A stretch of 64,000 bases of DNA from Streptomyces sp. S465 (lineage in GTDB: Bacteria; Actinomycetota; Actinomycetes; Streptomycetales; Streptomycetaceae). Under the pieces are notes generated by a model. It was not told where the DNA came from. It was given only the letters and a program-made list of their open reading frames with translations, and searched no databases. Made by a program: the position numbers and the translations under genes. The stretch is from positions 496,001 through 560,000 of the forward strand of contig NZ_CP114036.1 of the NCBI RefSeq assembly GCF_026898115.1, given 5' to 3'. How positions within the stretch are numbered: position 1 is the first letter of the stretch; each line of letters begins with the position of its first letter. Shown here piece by piece: positions 8,189 to 16,171 of this stretch.

Positions 8189-9625
8189 CTACGGGCCGGC
8201 AGGGGCCAGCGGCAGCGCGAAGCGGAAGACCGCGCCGCGCGGCTGGTTGGCCTCGACGTCGATCCGGCCGCCGTGGCGGGTGATGATGCGGTGGCTGAGG
8301 GCGAGGCCGATGCCACTGCCGTTCTCCTTGGAGGTGAAGACACCGTCGAAGAGGCTGTCCTCGCGGGGCGGCCCGTTCCCCCGGTCCCGGACCGCGAGTA
8401 CGGCGGTCCCCTCCGTGCCGCGCCGGGTGGTGACCCGCACCGTGCGCTCCTCCTGCGGACGGCCGGCCATCTCGTCCACCGCGTTGAAGGCGAGGTTCAT
8501 CACGACCTGCCCGATGAGCACGTTCTCGCAGCGCACCGGCAGCGGTTCGGCGGTGAGGTCGAACTCGACGGCCACCGCGTGCTCCTGGGCGCGCAGCTCG
8601 ATGAAGTAGGCACAGTCGCGCACGATCGCGTTGAGGTCGGTCAGCTGCTCGGACTGCTCCAGGCGGCCGACGTAGCCGCGCAGACTGGCCAGGATCCGCC
8701 GGGCCCGCTCGATCTGCCGGGCCGCGTTGTCCAGCCCCCAGGCCACCGCCTGGTCACCGCTGCCGAGCCGGCCGCGGGCTCCTTCGACAAAGTTGTACGC
8801 GGCCGCGAGCGGCTGGCTCACCTCGTGGGCGATCGCCATCGCCATGTCGCCCATGGCGTTGTTGCGGGCCAGGTGGTTCAGGCGCTGGGTGTCGCGGCGG
8901 TGCTCCTCCTCGGTGCGCACCCGGTCGGTGATGTCGTAGAAGAGCAGCATCCGGCCCTGTAGATCGCTCTCGATCTCGATGTACTGGCAGGTCGCGGCGT
9001 ACCAGCGGGGCTCGCCGCCGGGTGCGGCGAACCGGTAGCGGCCCTCGCGGTCGGGGACCGGCCCGCCGCAGCAGTAGCCGGTGAAGTCCGCCCCGTGGAT
9101 GCCGCCGCCGAGCAGCCTGGCGGCGGACTCGCTGGCGAAGACCACACGGTTCGCGTCGTCGAGGACGACGATCCCCTCGGCCAGACCGCTCAGAAAGGCG
9201 CGCAGTCTGCTCTCGGTGCGGAACAGATCGCGTCGCACCGCCTTCTCCTCGGCGATGTCCCGGAACTGGACCAGCACCACCGCTCGTGTGGGCAGGGCGA
9301 CGCGGATCGCGATGGCCTCGGTGAGGATCTCCTCACCGCTCTTGGACCGGTAGCACCACTCGGTGGCGCTCATGCCGTGCTCCACCGCGTGGCCGAGCCA
9401 GCGGTGTCCGAGTTCGCGGCTGTACTGGAGGGCGTTCTTGCTCATGTCCGGCGCCTTGAGGGGCCTGAGCTCGTCGATCGTCCAGCCGAGCAGTTCGCAG
9501 GCCGCCCGGTTGGCCCAGAGGATGTCGTAGGTGCGGGCGTCGTGCAGCAGGACGCAGTACTTCAGACCCTGCATCAGGGTGCGGAAGTCGGACGGTGCGA
9601 GCCGGTTGGCGGTGGTGTCCCTCAT
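8189..9625 (-). CDS. Soluble PAS-domain sensor histidine kinase (IacS-like)
   Basis: This is a 478-aa histidine kinase with no transmembrane span, so it senses a cytoplasmic signal. A first PAS domain is at about residues 15-125 (TYDILWANRAACELLGW), a second at about 140-235 (GIVVLDDANRVVFASE), and an H-box MAIAHEVSQPLAA with the phospho-acceptor His at about 267. The HATPase domain has NLAFNAVDEM, RDRGNG and a GSGIGLALSH G-box. It resembles FixL/TodS-like aromatic sensors. Its start overlaps the response-regulator stop as ATGA. Two-component regulation is known for some proteobacterial iac clusters, so IAA or an intermediate is a plausible signal. Confidence 0.88.
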   Translation of the reverse strand: MRDTTANRLAPSDFRTLMQGLKYCVLLHDARTYDILWANRAACELLGWTIDELRPLKAPDMSKNALQYSRELGHRWLGHAVEHGMSATEWCYRSKSGEEILTEAIAIRVALPTRAVVLVQFRDIAEEKAVRRDLFRTESRLRAFLSGLAEGIVVLDDANRVVFASESAARLLGGGIHGADFTGYCCGGPVPDREGRYRFAAPGGEPRWYAATCQYIEIESDLQGRMLLFYDITDRVRTEEEHRRDTQRLNHLARNNAMGDMAMAIAHEVSQPLAAAYNFVEGARGRLGSGDQAVAWGLDNAARQIERARRILASLRGYVGRLEQSEQLTDLNAIVRDCAYFIELRAQEHAVAVEFDLTAEPLPVRCENVLIGQVVMNLAFNAVDEMAGRPQEERTVRVTTRRGTEGTAVLAVRDRGNGPPREDSLFDGVFTSKENGSGIGLALSHRIITRHGGRIDVEANQPRGAVFRFALPLAPAGP

Positions 9626-10239
9626 CGGTCCGCCGAGGGCCGCAGCCCCAGTCGGAGGATGTCGTGCACCAGCGTGGCGATGCTCTCGGCGCCGGTCTTC
9701 TCCCGGATCCGCGCGCGATGCACATCGACGGTCTTGGCGCTGATGCCGAGCCGGGTCGCGATGCGTTTGTTCGGCGCGCCGTCGACGGACAGCGCGAGCA
9801 CTTCCCGTTCACGGGCGGTCAGGCGGTTCAGGCTGGTGCGCAACGCGCGCTGTCCCGCGGCCCGCTCGAAGCGTTCCCGGGCGGTGCGCCGTGCGGCCTG
9901 TACGACATCGAGCATGTGCTGGGGGTCGTACGGCTTCTCCAGGAAGTCGACGGCGCCGTTCTTCAGGGCGCGTACCGACATCCGGATGTCGCCGTGGGCG
10001 GAGACGAAGACGACGGGCAGGGGCGCGCCGGTCTCGTTCAGCAGCTGCTGTACGTCGAATCCGCTGAGCTCGGGCATGCGGACGTCGAGGACCAGACAGG
10101 CGGGCTGGTCACGGTCGTAGGCGCGCAGGAAGTCGCGGGCGTCCCGGAAGCGCTCCGAGCGGATGCCGACCGACTCCAGCAGCCAGGCGAGGGATTCGCT
10201 CAGCTCCTCGTCGTCGTCCAGGATGTAGACGAGGCTCAT
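9622..10239 (-). CDS. Two-component response regulator, FixJ/NarL type
   Basis: This is a 205-aa regulator. The receiver domain at residues 1-120 has the acidic pocket DDD, the phospho-acceptor Asp near residue 52 (LVLDVRMPE) and the conserved Lys in LEKPYD near 102. A C-terminal LuxR-type helix-turn-helix follows (LTAREREVLALS...NKRIATRLGISAKTVDVHRARI). It is encoded immediately upstream of, and overlapping, the histidine kinase, and so is its cognate partner. The expected target is the auxin block, with a palindrome at 8144-8161 as a candidate site. Confidence 0.9.
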   Translation of the reverse strand: MSLVYILDDDEELSESLAWLLESVGIRSERFRDARDFLRAYDRDQPACLVLDVRMPELSGFDVQQLLNETGAPLPVVFVSAHGDIRMSVRALKNGAVDFLEKPYDPQHMLDVVQAARRTARERFERAAGQRALRTSLNRLTAREREVLALSVDGAPNKRIATRLGISAKTVDVHRARIREKTGAESIATLVHDILRLGLRPSADR

Positions 10240-10287
10240 CTCAGCCGCCCCGCCGGCGCGTCCGGTCCGGTCCCGGGGTACGGAAGG

Positions 10288-10491
10288 TCATGCGGCGGTC
10301 TCCTTCAGCCGTTCGGCCCGGCGCCACGCCCGGCGGCCGGGGTCCGGAACCGGCGCCGTGGGCGGCGGCCGCCGCCCGCGGGCGTGTTCCGGACCCTCGG
10401 TGACCTGGGCGGCGGCGCCCGTCTCCACGATGTCGTCACGGTACAACACGGCCACGGGGTGGCCGAGGTGCCGGCGATCCGGCCGGTGGTC
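10288..10491 (-). pseudogene. Decayed C-terminal remnant of an oligopeptide ABC ATPase (OppF/DppF type)
   Basis: Read on the minus strand, the frame ending in TGA at 10288-10290 encodes a string typical of the C-terminus of oligopeptide ABC ATPases: HPVAVLYRDDIVETGAAAQV, then TEGPEH, then a block of the same length as the usual PYTRRLL-type motif, then APVPDP and an Arg/Glu-rich tail. The PYTRRLL-type block is scrambled. There is no Walker motif, no start and no room for the rest of the gene, because catD ends at 10492. It is probably the scar of a deleted transporter gene. The longer 69-aa ORF in another frame is not needed to explain the region. Confidence 0.65.
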
Positions 10492-11301
10492 TCATAGGCC
10501 GCGCCCGGCCGCACCGAGGTGGGCGGCCAGGGCCGCCCCGACGGCGTCGGGTTCCTCCACCGCGAGATGGCCGGTGGCGACCGTCTTCAGGGTGGCTCCG
10601 GGAATCCCCTCGGCGAGTTCCCGCGCGTGGTCGAGGGGGGTGGCGAGGTCGTGGACGCCGCCGAGCACCAGCGTGGCAGCGCCGATCCGCGCCAGCTCGC
10701 CGCGCAGGTCGTAGCGTGCCAGGGCATCGCAGCACGCCGCGTAGCCGGCCGGGTCGGTGGTGGCGAGATCGCGCAGCAACTCCTTCCCCACGGGGGTCTC
10801 GGCCGTCGCGGGGTCGGCGAACCAGCGGCCCGGCATGGCCGTGAGCAACGCGCCGGTCCCCTCACGCCGCACCAGGGCCGCGCGCTCGTACCAGGGACCT
10901 GGCGCCCCGAAGTGGGCGGAGGAGCAGACCAGCGTCAGCGAGGCGACCCGTTCCGGGTGGCGCACGGCGAGCTGGGCCCCGATGGCACCGCCCAGTGAGA
11001 TGCCCGCGTAGTGGAACCGGTCCCGGCCGTGGTGGTCGACGAGATCGAGCACCGAGGACGCCAGGTCCTCGACCGTGGTACGGCCGGGGCCCGGTGTGCC
11101 CGGCGCCGGTCCGCCGGACCTATGGCCCGGCGGACCGCCGTGACCGGGCAGGTCGTAGCGCAGCACCCGGTAATGGCCGGCGAGGGCGGTGGCATGCGGT
11201 TCCCACACCGCCGCCCGTGTGCCCAGGGACGGCCCCAGGACGAGCAACGGCGCCTCGGCCGGGCCGTCGATCCGGTGGTGGAGCGGAGGGCGGGGCGTCA
11301 C
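10492..11301 (-). CDS. catD: 3-oxoadipate enol-lactonase (alpha/beta hydrolase)
   Basis: This is a 269-aa alpha/beta hydrolase. An HG-less oxyanion region GPSLGTRAAVW and RYDLPGHG are followed by the nucleophile elbow GISLGG, a downstream Asp in GGVHDLATP and the catalytic His in TGHLAVEEP. These fit the PcaD/CatD enol-lactonase family, which hydrolyses 3-oxoadipate enol-lactone to 3-oxoadipate. The GTG start at 11301 overlaps the muconolactone isomerase stop as GTGA. It is the last intact gene of the catBACD run. Confidence 0.85.
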   Translation of the reverse strand: MTPRPPLHHRIDGPAEAPLLVLGPSLGTRAAVWEPHATALAGHYRVLRYDLPGHGGPPGHRSGGPAPGTPGPGRTTVEDLASSVLDLVDHHGRDRFHYAGISLGGAIGAQLAVRHPERVASLTLVCSSAHFGAPGPWYERAALVRREGTGALLTAMPGRWFADPATAETPVGKELLRDLATTDPAGYAACCDALARYDLRGELARIGAATLVLGGVHDLATPLDHARELAEGIPGATLKTVATGHLAVEEPDAVGAALAAHLGAAGRGL

Positions 11302-11591
11302 GCGACCTCGCCGGCCGCCAGGTCGGACGGATGCTGCGCCAGCGGGGTGACGTCGATCTTCATGTACGGGAAGAGCGGCAGACTCCACAGAACGCGGTGC
11401 AGCGCCTCGTTGTCGGCCACGTCGAAGACGCTGATGTTGGCGTACTGCCCGACGCACCGCCAGATGTGCACCCACTCCCCCGACGTTTGCAGTTCCTGGC
11501 AGTAGGCCTTCTCACGGGCCACCAGGTCCGCGCGGACCCCGGGGTCGAGATCGCGCGGGATGTCAACGTCCATGCGTACCGCGAACAACAC
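11298..11591 (-). CDS. catC: Muconolactone delta-isomerase
   Basis: This is a 97-aa protein that matches the small muconolactone isomerase family along its whole length: an N-terminal LFAVRMDVDIP, AREKAYCQELQ, IWRCVGQYANISVFDV and LPLFPYMKIDVTPLAQHP. It converts muconolactone to 3-oxoadipate enol-lactone in the catechol branch of the beta-ketoadipate pathway. The GTG at 11591 is the natural start because the family begins with this MLF.VRMDV motif. It starts 6 nt after catA and overlaps catD by 4 nt. Confidence 0.93.
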   Translation of the reverse strand: MLFAVRMDVDIPRDLDPGVRADLVAREKAYCQELQTSGEWVHIWRCVGQYANISVFDVADNEALHRVLWSLPLFPYMKIDVTPLAQHPSDLAAGEVA

Positions 11592-11597
11592 CGGGCA

Positions 11598-12464
11598 TCA
11601 CGCCTTGTCGAGGATGAAGTCGTGGCGGACCTGGTGGCCGTTGCCGTCCGCCGCCGGGCCCGGGTCGAGGATGAGCTCGGGCTTGACGGCCTGGGCGATG
11701 TCGTCCTCGACGTGCCGGCCGCCCCGGAAGTACAGCTGGGTCGTGATGAGCTGGTGTCCGGGCGCCGACACCTTCAGGTGGAGGTGTGCGGGACGCCAGG
11801 CGTGCCAGCCCGCGGCCTCGATGAGCGAGCCGCAGGCGCCGTCCGTGGGGATCTGGTAGGGCGCGGGCTCAATGGTGTGGATCGCGAAGTTGCCCTGGTC
11901 GTCGGCGACGACCGCGCCGCGCAGGTTCCACTCGGGCAGGCCCGGCGCGAACTGCGAGTAGTAGCCGTCGTCGTCGGCGTGCCACATCTCGATCAGGGCG
12001 CCCGCCAGCGGGGTGCCGTCCACGGAGCTGACCTGGCCGTGGAAGAGCAGCGGGGTGCCCGCTTCGTTCTCCCGCATGGGCAGGGTCGCCTCGGCGGGCA
12101 GGCGGGGCGCGTCGGGGATGTAGTACGGGCCCTCGATGGTGCCCTTGCTGCCCTCGCGGTTCTCGTTCGCCACTTCCTCCACGACGTGCTCGACCCACAC
12201 ATCGAGGAAGAGCGGCCACTCGCCGTCCTCGCCGACCCGGATCAGCCATGCCTTGAGCGCGTCGTACTCGGCGTAGGTCAGCTTGTGGCGCCGGATGATG
12301 TCATGCGTGGCGGCGAGCAGCTCGGACACCAGGGTGTCCACCCGCCGGGTGTCGACGTCGGCGGTGCCGGTCCGCTGCTTGCTGCGGAACTGCTCGGTGG
12401 CGGCGGCTCCGGACGCGGCCGCGGTGGCCTGCTCGGCGGGCCGGTCCGGGATGGTCTCGGTCAT
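11598..12464 (-). CDS. catA: Catechol 1,2-dioxygenase (intradiol)
   Basis: This is a 288-aa intradiol dioxygenase that opens catechol to cis,cis-muconate using non-haem Fe(III). The four iron ligands are visible: Tyr near 115 in GPYYIP, Tyr near 169 in DGYYSQF, and the two His of RPAHLHLKV near 227 and 229. The helical N-terminal linker domain typical of CatA precedes the barrel. The ATG at 12464 follows AAGGGACGAG. It is placed between catB and catC, so catechol released by the iac enzymes is cleaved at once. Confidence 0.95.
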   Translation of the reverse strand: MTETIPDRPAEQATAAASGAAATEQFRSKQRTGTADVDTRRVDTLVSELLAATHDIIRRHKLTYAEYDALKAWLIRVGEDGEWPLFLDVWVEHVVEEVANENREGSKGTIEGPYYIPDAPRLPAEATLPMRENEAGTPLLFHGQVSSVDGTPLAGALIEMWHADDDGYYSQFAPGLPEWNLRGAVVADDQGNFAIHTIEPAPYQIPTDGACGSLIEAAGWHAWRPAHLHLKVSAPGHQLITTQLYFRGGRHVEDDIAQAVKPELILDPGPAADGNGHQVRHDFILDKA

Positions 12465-12514
12465 GGTCTCGTCCCTTGTGTCGTGGTGCGCGTGGTGCAC
12501 TTCTGTTGCGCGGA

Positions 12515-13618
12515 TCAGCGGTCCTGGCGGTAGCGGGCCAGCTTGTCGGGGTCGATGTCGATACCGAGCCCGGCGCCCTCGCGGATGCGCAGGGTGCCGG
12601 ACTCGATGGTCAGCGGCTCGGTGAGGAGGTCGTCGGTCATGTCGAGGAAGTTCGACAGCTCTCCGGCGTACCGGGCGGACGTCCGGTGGGCGGCGCCGAA
12701 GGTCACGGTGCACAGCGTGCCGATCTGGCCGTCGATCTGGTTGCCCATCACCACCTCGACACCCAGTCCTTCGCATGCGTGCAGCACGCGCTGGGATGCG
12801 GTGAAGCCGGTGCGGGCGGTCTTGACGCTGATGGCGGTGGCTGAGCCGCCGAGGAGTTCGCGGGTCACCTCGGCGGCGCGGGTGGCGCTCTCGTCGGCAA
12901 TGAAGGGGACCGTGGACTGGGCCACCAGCCAGCGGCGTCCCAGTACGTCGTCGGCGGGGCAGAGTTCCTCGGCGAAGGTCAGGCCGAGGTCGCTCATCTC
13001 GCGCAGGGCGCGGGCGGACTCGGACGCCGTCCAGCCGCGGTTGCCGTCGATGTACAGCTCGACGTCCGGACCCAGCGCCTGGCGCAGTGCGCGGCAGGCG
13101 GCGACGTCGTCGCCGTACGGCCGCCGTCCGACCTTCACCTTGAAGGTGGTGATGCCGTAGGTGTCCCGGATCCGCTCCGCCTCGGCCACCATCTGGTCGG
13201 CGGGCGCGAACCCGACCATATGGCTCACCCGCATCCGGTCGGTGTAGCCGCCGAGCAGCCCGGACACCGGCATCTGGGCGGCCTTGCCGAGAATGTCCCA
13301 CAGGGCCATGTCGATCGCCGCCTTGGCGGTGGGATTGCCGATGGTGCGATCGAGCCTGGCGTGCACGGCCTCGCGCTCGAGCGGCGTCATCCCCAGGATC
13401 TGCGGCGCGAAGATTTTGCCGATCACCGCGACGATGGACTCCTGGGTCTCACCGTAGGTGTACGGGCGGGGTGGCGCCTCGGCGGTGCCGATCAGGCCCT
13501 CGTCGGTGTGCACCCGTACCAGGACGTGGTCGGCGGTGTGCACCTCGCCGCTGGCGAATTTCAGGGGTTTGGCGTAGGGAATGGCAAAGGGTATTGCCTC
13601 CACTTTGACGATCTTCAT
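12515..13618 (-). CDS. catB: Muconate cycloisomerase (enolase superfamily)
   Basis: This is a 367-aa member of the muconate-lactonizing group of the enolase superfamily. It has the KxK catalytic lysines in FKVKVG (160/162), the metal-ligand acids in YIDGNRGW (Asp191), AEELCP (Glu217) and IADESA (Asp242), and the second catalytic lysine in SVKTAR (266). It cyclises cis,cis-muconate to muconolactone. The ATG at 13618 follows AAGGAG. It is the first gene of the catBACD run, and the 165-bp gap upstream must hold a promoter or an internal start. Confidence 0.93.
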   Translation of the reverse strand: MKIVKVEAIPFAIPYAKPLKFASGEVHTADHVLVRVHTDEGLIGTAEAPPRPYTYGETQESIVAVIGKIFAPQILGMTPLEREAVHARLDRTIGNPTAKAAIDMALWDILGKAAQMPVSGLLGGYTDRMRVSHMVGFAPADQMVAEAERIRDTYGITTFKVKVGRRPYGDDVAACRALRQALGPDVELYIDGNRGWTASESARALREMSDLGLTFAEELCPADDVLGRRWLVAQSTVPFIADESATRAAEVTRELLGGSATAISVKTARTGFTASQRVLHACEGLGVEVVMGNQIDGQIGTLCTVTFGAAHRTSARYAGELSNFLDMTDDLLTEPLTIESGTLRIREGAGLGIDIDPDKLARYRQDR

Positions 13619-13721
13619 GCCACTCCTTCAAACCGATGGCGCGTCCTCGGGAATACCGAAAGCGCCTGAATTCCCGCGGGGTTTTCTTTTCCTGTCCCGG
13701 GGCCCTCGAATGGGCATCAGC

Positions 13722-13741
13722 GTAGGGAGTGCACCCCATAC
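13722..13741. promoter_or_regulatory. Imperfect inverted repeat upstream of catB
   Basis: GTAGGGAGTGCACCCCATAC lies about 105 bp upstream of the catB start. It resembles, with different spacing, the perfect repeat before iacA (outer GTAGGG and CCCC.TAC half-sites). It could be a second, weaker site for the same regulator. The similarity may be chance in GC-rich DNA. Confidence 0.3.
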
Positions 13742-13783
13742 ACCACAAATACCAGGTTGGGGCGTATTCAGACGCCGCCGATA

Positions 13784-15136
13784 TCAATGCCGCCGACTTT
13801 CAATGCCGCCGTTGTCCGTGCCCTCGTTGTCCGTGCCCCCGTTCTCCGTGCCGGCGCGGGCGGCCTTTTCGATGGTGTGGCCGAGCGCGAACAGCCGGTC
13901 GAGCCGCTCCGGGTGTCCGATGAGCTGTAGGCCCAGGGGCAGGCCCGCGCCGTTACGGTGGCCCGGTACGGTCAGCGCCGGCAGTCCCAGGAGCTGCCAC
14001 GGCCGGCTGAGGACGGGGGACCCGGTGGCGGCCAGTCCGCTCGGGGCGGGCCCGAGAGCGGCCGGGCCGAGCACGGCGTCCACGTCGCCGAGCAGGGCCA
14101 GCATCGCGGCACGCTCCCGTTCGGCGACGGACAGCGCCCGGCGGTAGTCGGTGGCCGCGATGGAGCGGCCCCGTGCCAGCAGCTCGTTCAGCGGGGTGCT
14201 CAGCCGGTCCGGGTGCGCGGCCTCCGCGGCCAGCGACCGGGCGGCCTCGTACGCCATGACGGTGATGTGCGCGTCCACCAGCCGGGGTGTCCGCTCGGTC
14301 CAGTCGAGCTCCACGAGCCTCGCACCACCGGCCACGGCATCCTCGACGGTCCGGGTCAGAGCCGCTCGCATGTCCGCCGCCACCTCGCCCAGTTCGGTGC
14401 CCGGCCACACGGCCAGCGTGGCGCGCGCGGGCGGTGCGACGAGGCCGGGCAGCCGGTCCGCGCCGGTCAGTGCCGCATGGGCCAGCCGCAGGTCGGCGAC
14501 GGTCGGGGTGAGCAGCCCCGCCGCGTCCAGGGTGGCGGACAAGCCGGTGAACCCGGCGGTCTCAAGGGGTCCTCCGACGGGTGCCACGAACCCCGCGACC
14601 CCGCAGTAGGCGGCGGGCCGGGTCAGCGATCCGGCGGTCTGGCTGCCGAGGGCGAGGGGCACCACGCCCGCCGCCACCGCCGCGGCGGAGCCGCTGGAGG
14701 AACCGCCGGGGGTGTGCCCGAGGTGGTGCGGATTCCTGGTGGGGCCGGGGGCGAAGTAGGCGAACTCGGTGGTGACCGTCTTGCCCAGGGGCACGGCGCC
14801 GAGCCGCCGGAGCCGGTCGACCAGTACGGCGTCCGATCCGGCCACGTGTCCCAGGCGCAGGGGCGATCCGCATTCGGTTGGCAGGCCGCGGACGTCGATG
14901 ATGTCCTTGACCCCGAACGGAATGCCCCGCAGCGGGCCGCCCGCCGGTGCGGTGTCCAGCCGCCGGGCGGCGCCCTGTGCCCCGTCCCGGTCGACCCGTA
15001 CCCAGGCCCGGATACCGGGTTCCGTGGCGTCGAGGCGTTCCAGCGCGCCACCGATCATCTCGCTGGGGCTCAGTTCGCCCGCGGCCACCCGCGCCACCAG
15101 GGCGGACAGGGTGGTCTCGGGCCGTGCTGACGGCAT
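13784..15136 (-). CDS. iacH: Amidase-signature family hydrolase (IacH-like)
   Basis: This is a 450-aa amidase-signature enzyme with the Ser-cisSer-Lys triad: Lys77 in GVKDI, the cis-Ser in GGSSSGS near 146-147, and the nucleophile Ser170 in SQTAGS. IacH of known iac clusters belongs to this family, and the substrate is an amide-type intermediate produced after ring opening of oxidised IAA. The ATG at 15136 follows AGGAGAG. The C-terminus carries a short repeat (about three Gly-Thr-Asp/Glu-Asn-Gly units) encoded by 15-bp tandem repeats, which looks non-essential. Confidence 0.82.
   Translation of the reverse strand: MPSARPETTLSALVARVAAGELSPSEMIGGALERLDATEPGIRAWVRVDRDGAQGAARRLDTAPAGGPLRGIPFGVKDIIDVRGLPTECGSPLRLGHVAGSDAVLVDRLRRLGAVPLGKTVTTEFAYFAPGPTRNPHHLGHTPGGSSSGSAAAVAAGVVPLALGSQTAGSLTRPAAYCGVAGFVAPVGGPLETAGFTGLSATLDAAGLLTPTVADLRLAHAALTGADRLPGLVAPPARATLAVWPGTELGEVAADMRAALTRTVEDAVAGGARLVELDWTERTPRLVDAHITVMAYEAARSLAAEAAHPDRLSTPLNELLARGRSIAATDYRRALSVAERERAAMLALLGDVDAVLGPAALGPAPSGLAATGSPVLSRPWQLLGLPALTVPGHRNGAGLPLGLQLIGHPERLDRLFALGHTIEKAARAGTENGGTDNEGTDNGGIESRRH
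13811..13855. repeat. Three 15-bp tandem repeats in the 3' end of the amidase gene
   Basis: Three consecutive 15-bp units (GTTGTCCGTGCCCTC and two close variants) encode a repeated pentapeptide at the amidase C-terminus. Each unit is in frame, so copy-number change would lengthen or shorten the tail without frameshift. Confidence 0.75.
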
Positions 15137-15211
15137 GAGGGTTTCTCTCCTTCCGGTCCGGGCGGGGGCCGGTCCGTCGGACTCCGCCACCCGCGACTCC
15201 CCAGGGCGGGG

Positions 15212-16159
15212 CTACAGCTCCAGCACCAGGCGGGGCGTCCTGGCACGGGACACACACGTGGCGATCTGGTCGCCCGCTGCCTTCTCCTTGCGGGTCAGGC
15301 AGTTGTCCCGGTGTTCGGGGACGCCGTCGAGCACCGGGAGCACACAGGTGCCGCAGATGCCCTCGCGGCATGAGGTGTCGACCTCGATACCGCCCTCCGC
15401 CAGCACCTCGACGATGCTGCGGCCGGGCGGGACGCGGAACACCTCGCCGGTGTCCAGCTCCACTTCGAACTCCTCGCCGACGTCGGCCGTCGGCTCCAGC
15501 GACTGGAAGTGTTCGACGTGGACGTGGTCCTCCGGCAGTGCGCGGGTCGCCACGTCGAGGACACGGTGCATGAACTCCTTGGGACCGCAGGTGTAGACGT
15601 GCGTCCCGGTGTCCGCGTCCGCCAGCGCCGCGGCCAGCACCTCGGGCTGCTCACTCCTGCCGACCCCGAAGTGGAAGGTGACGTCGGCGGCGAAGTCGGC
15701 GTTCTCCAGCAGCGGTACGAACGCCGCCTGCTGCCGGTCGGTGGCGAAGTAGTGCAACCGGAACGGGCTGCCGGTGTGGTGCAGTGCGTACGCCATGCTG
15801 AGCAGCGGAGTGATCCCGATACCCGCGGCGACCAGCACATGCCGGGCCGCCGCCGGATCGAGGGCGAAGAGGTTGCGCGGTTCGCCGATGGTGAGTTGGT
15901 GCCCCACCCGGACCTGGTCGTGCAACGCGGCGGAGCCGCCCCGGGAGCACTCCTCCCGCTTGACCGCTATCACATAGGACCCGGTTTCGCCGGGCGGGCC
16001 GCACAGCGAGTACTGCCGGGTGATCCCGCTCGGGCCCAGCACATCGACATGGGCCCCCGCCTCGTACGGTGCGAACGGACGGCCGTCGCTGCGGCACAGC
16101 CGGAAGCACTTCACCGCGGCGGTTTCGGCCGTGATCTCACTGACCGTGACTGTGATCAT
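15212..16159 (-). CDS. iacF: Oxygenase reductase with C-terminal plant-type [2Fe-2S] ferredoxin (IacF-like)
   Basis: This is a 315-aa electron-transfer protein of the phthalate-dioxygenase-reductase type. The flavin-binding RQYSLCG is near residue 55, the NAD-binding GIGITPLLSM near 115, and a C-terminal [2Fe-2S] domain has CREGICGTC and a fourth Cys near the end. It would pass electrons from NADH to the Rieske oxygenase encoded just upstream (IacC/IacD). The ATG at 16159 is chosen; a GTG directly before it would add one residue. It starts 12 nt after the beta-subunit stop. Confidence 0.88.
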   Translation of the reverse strand: MITVTVSEITAETAAVKCFRLCRSDGRPFAPYEAGAHVDVLGPSGITRQYSLCGPPGETGSYVIAVKREECSRGGSAALHDQVRVGHQLTIGEPRNLFALDPAAARHVLVAAGIGITPLLSMAYALHHTGSPFRLHYFATDRQQAAFVPLLENADFAADVTFHFGVGRSEQPEVLAAALADADTGTHVYTCGPKEFMHRVLDVATRALPEDHVHVEHFQSLEPTADVGEEFEVELDTGEVFRVPPGRSIVEVLAEGGIEVDTSCREGICGTCVLPVLDGVPEHRDNCLTRKEKAAGDQIATCVSRARTPRLVLEL

Positions 16160-16171
16160 CACGCGCCCCGG

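Noticed and set aside
6683..8962. 759-aa plus-strand ORF opposite the IacA-like gene and the kinase
   Set aside because: Antisense shadow; no domain and no ribosome-binding site, while the minus frame encodes intact families.
10305..10514. 69-aa minus ORF between catD and the response regulator
   Set aside because: Arg/Pro-rich frame; the neighbouring frame matches an ABC ATPase C-terminus much better, so the region was called a remnant.
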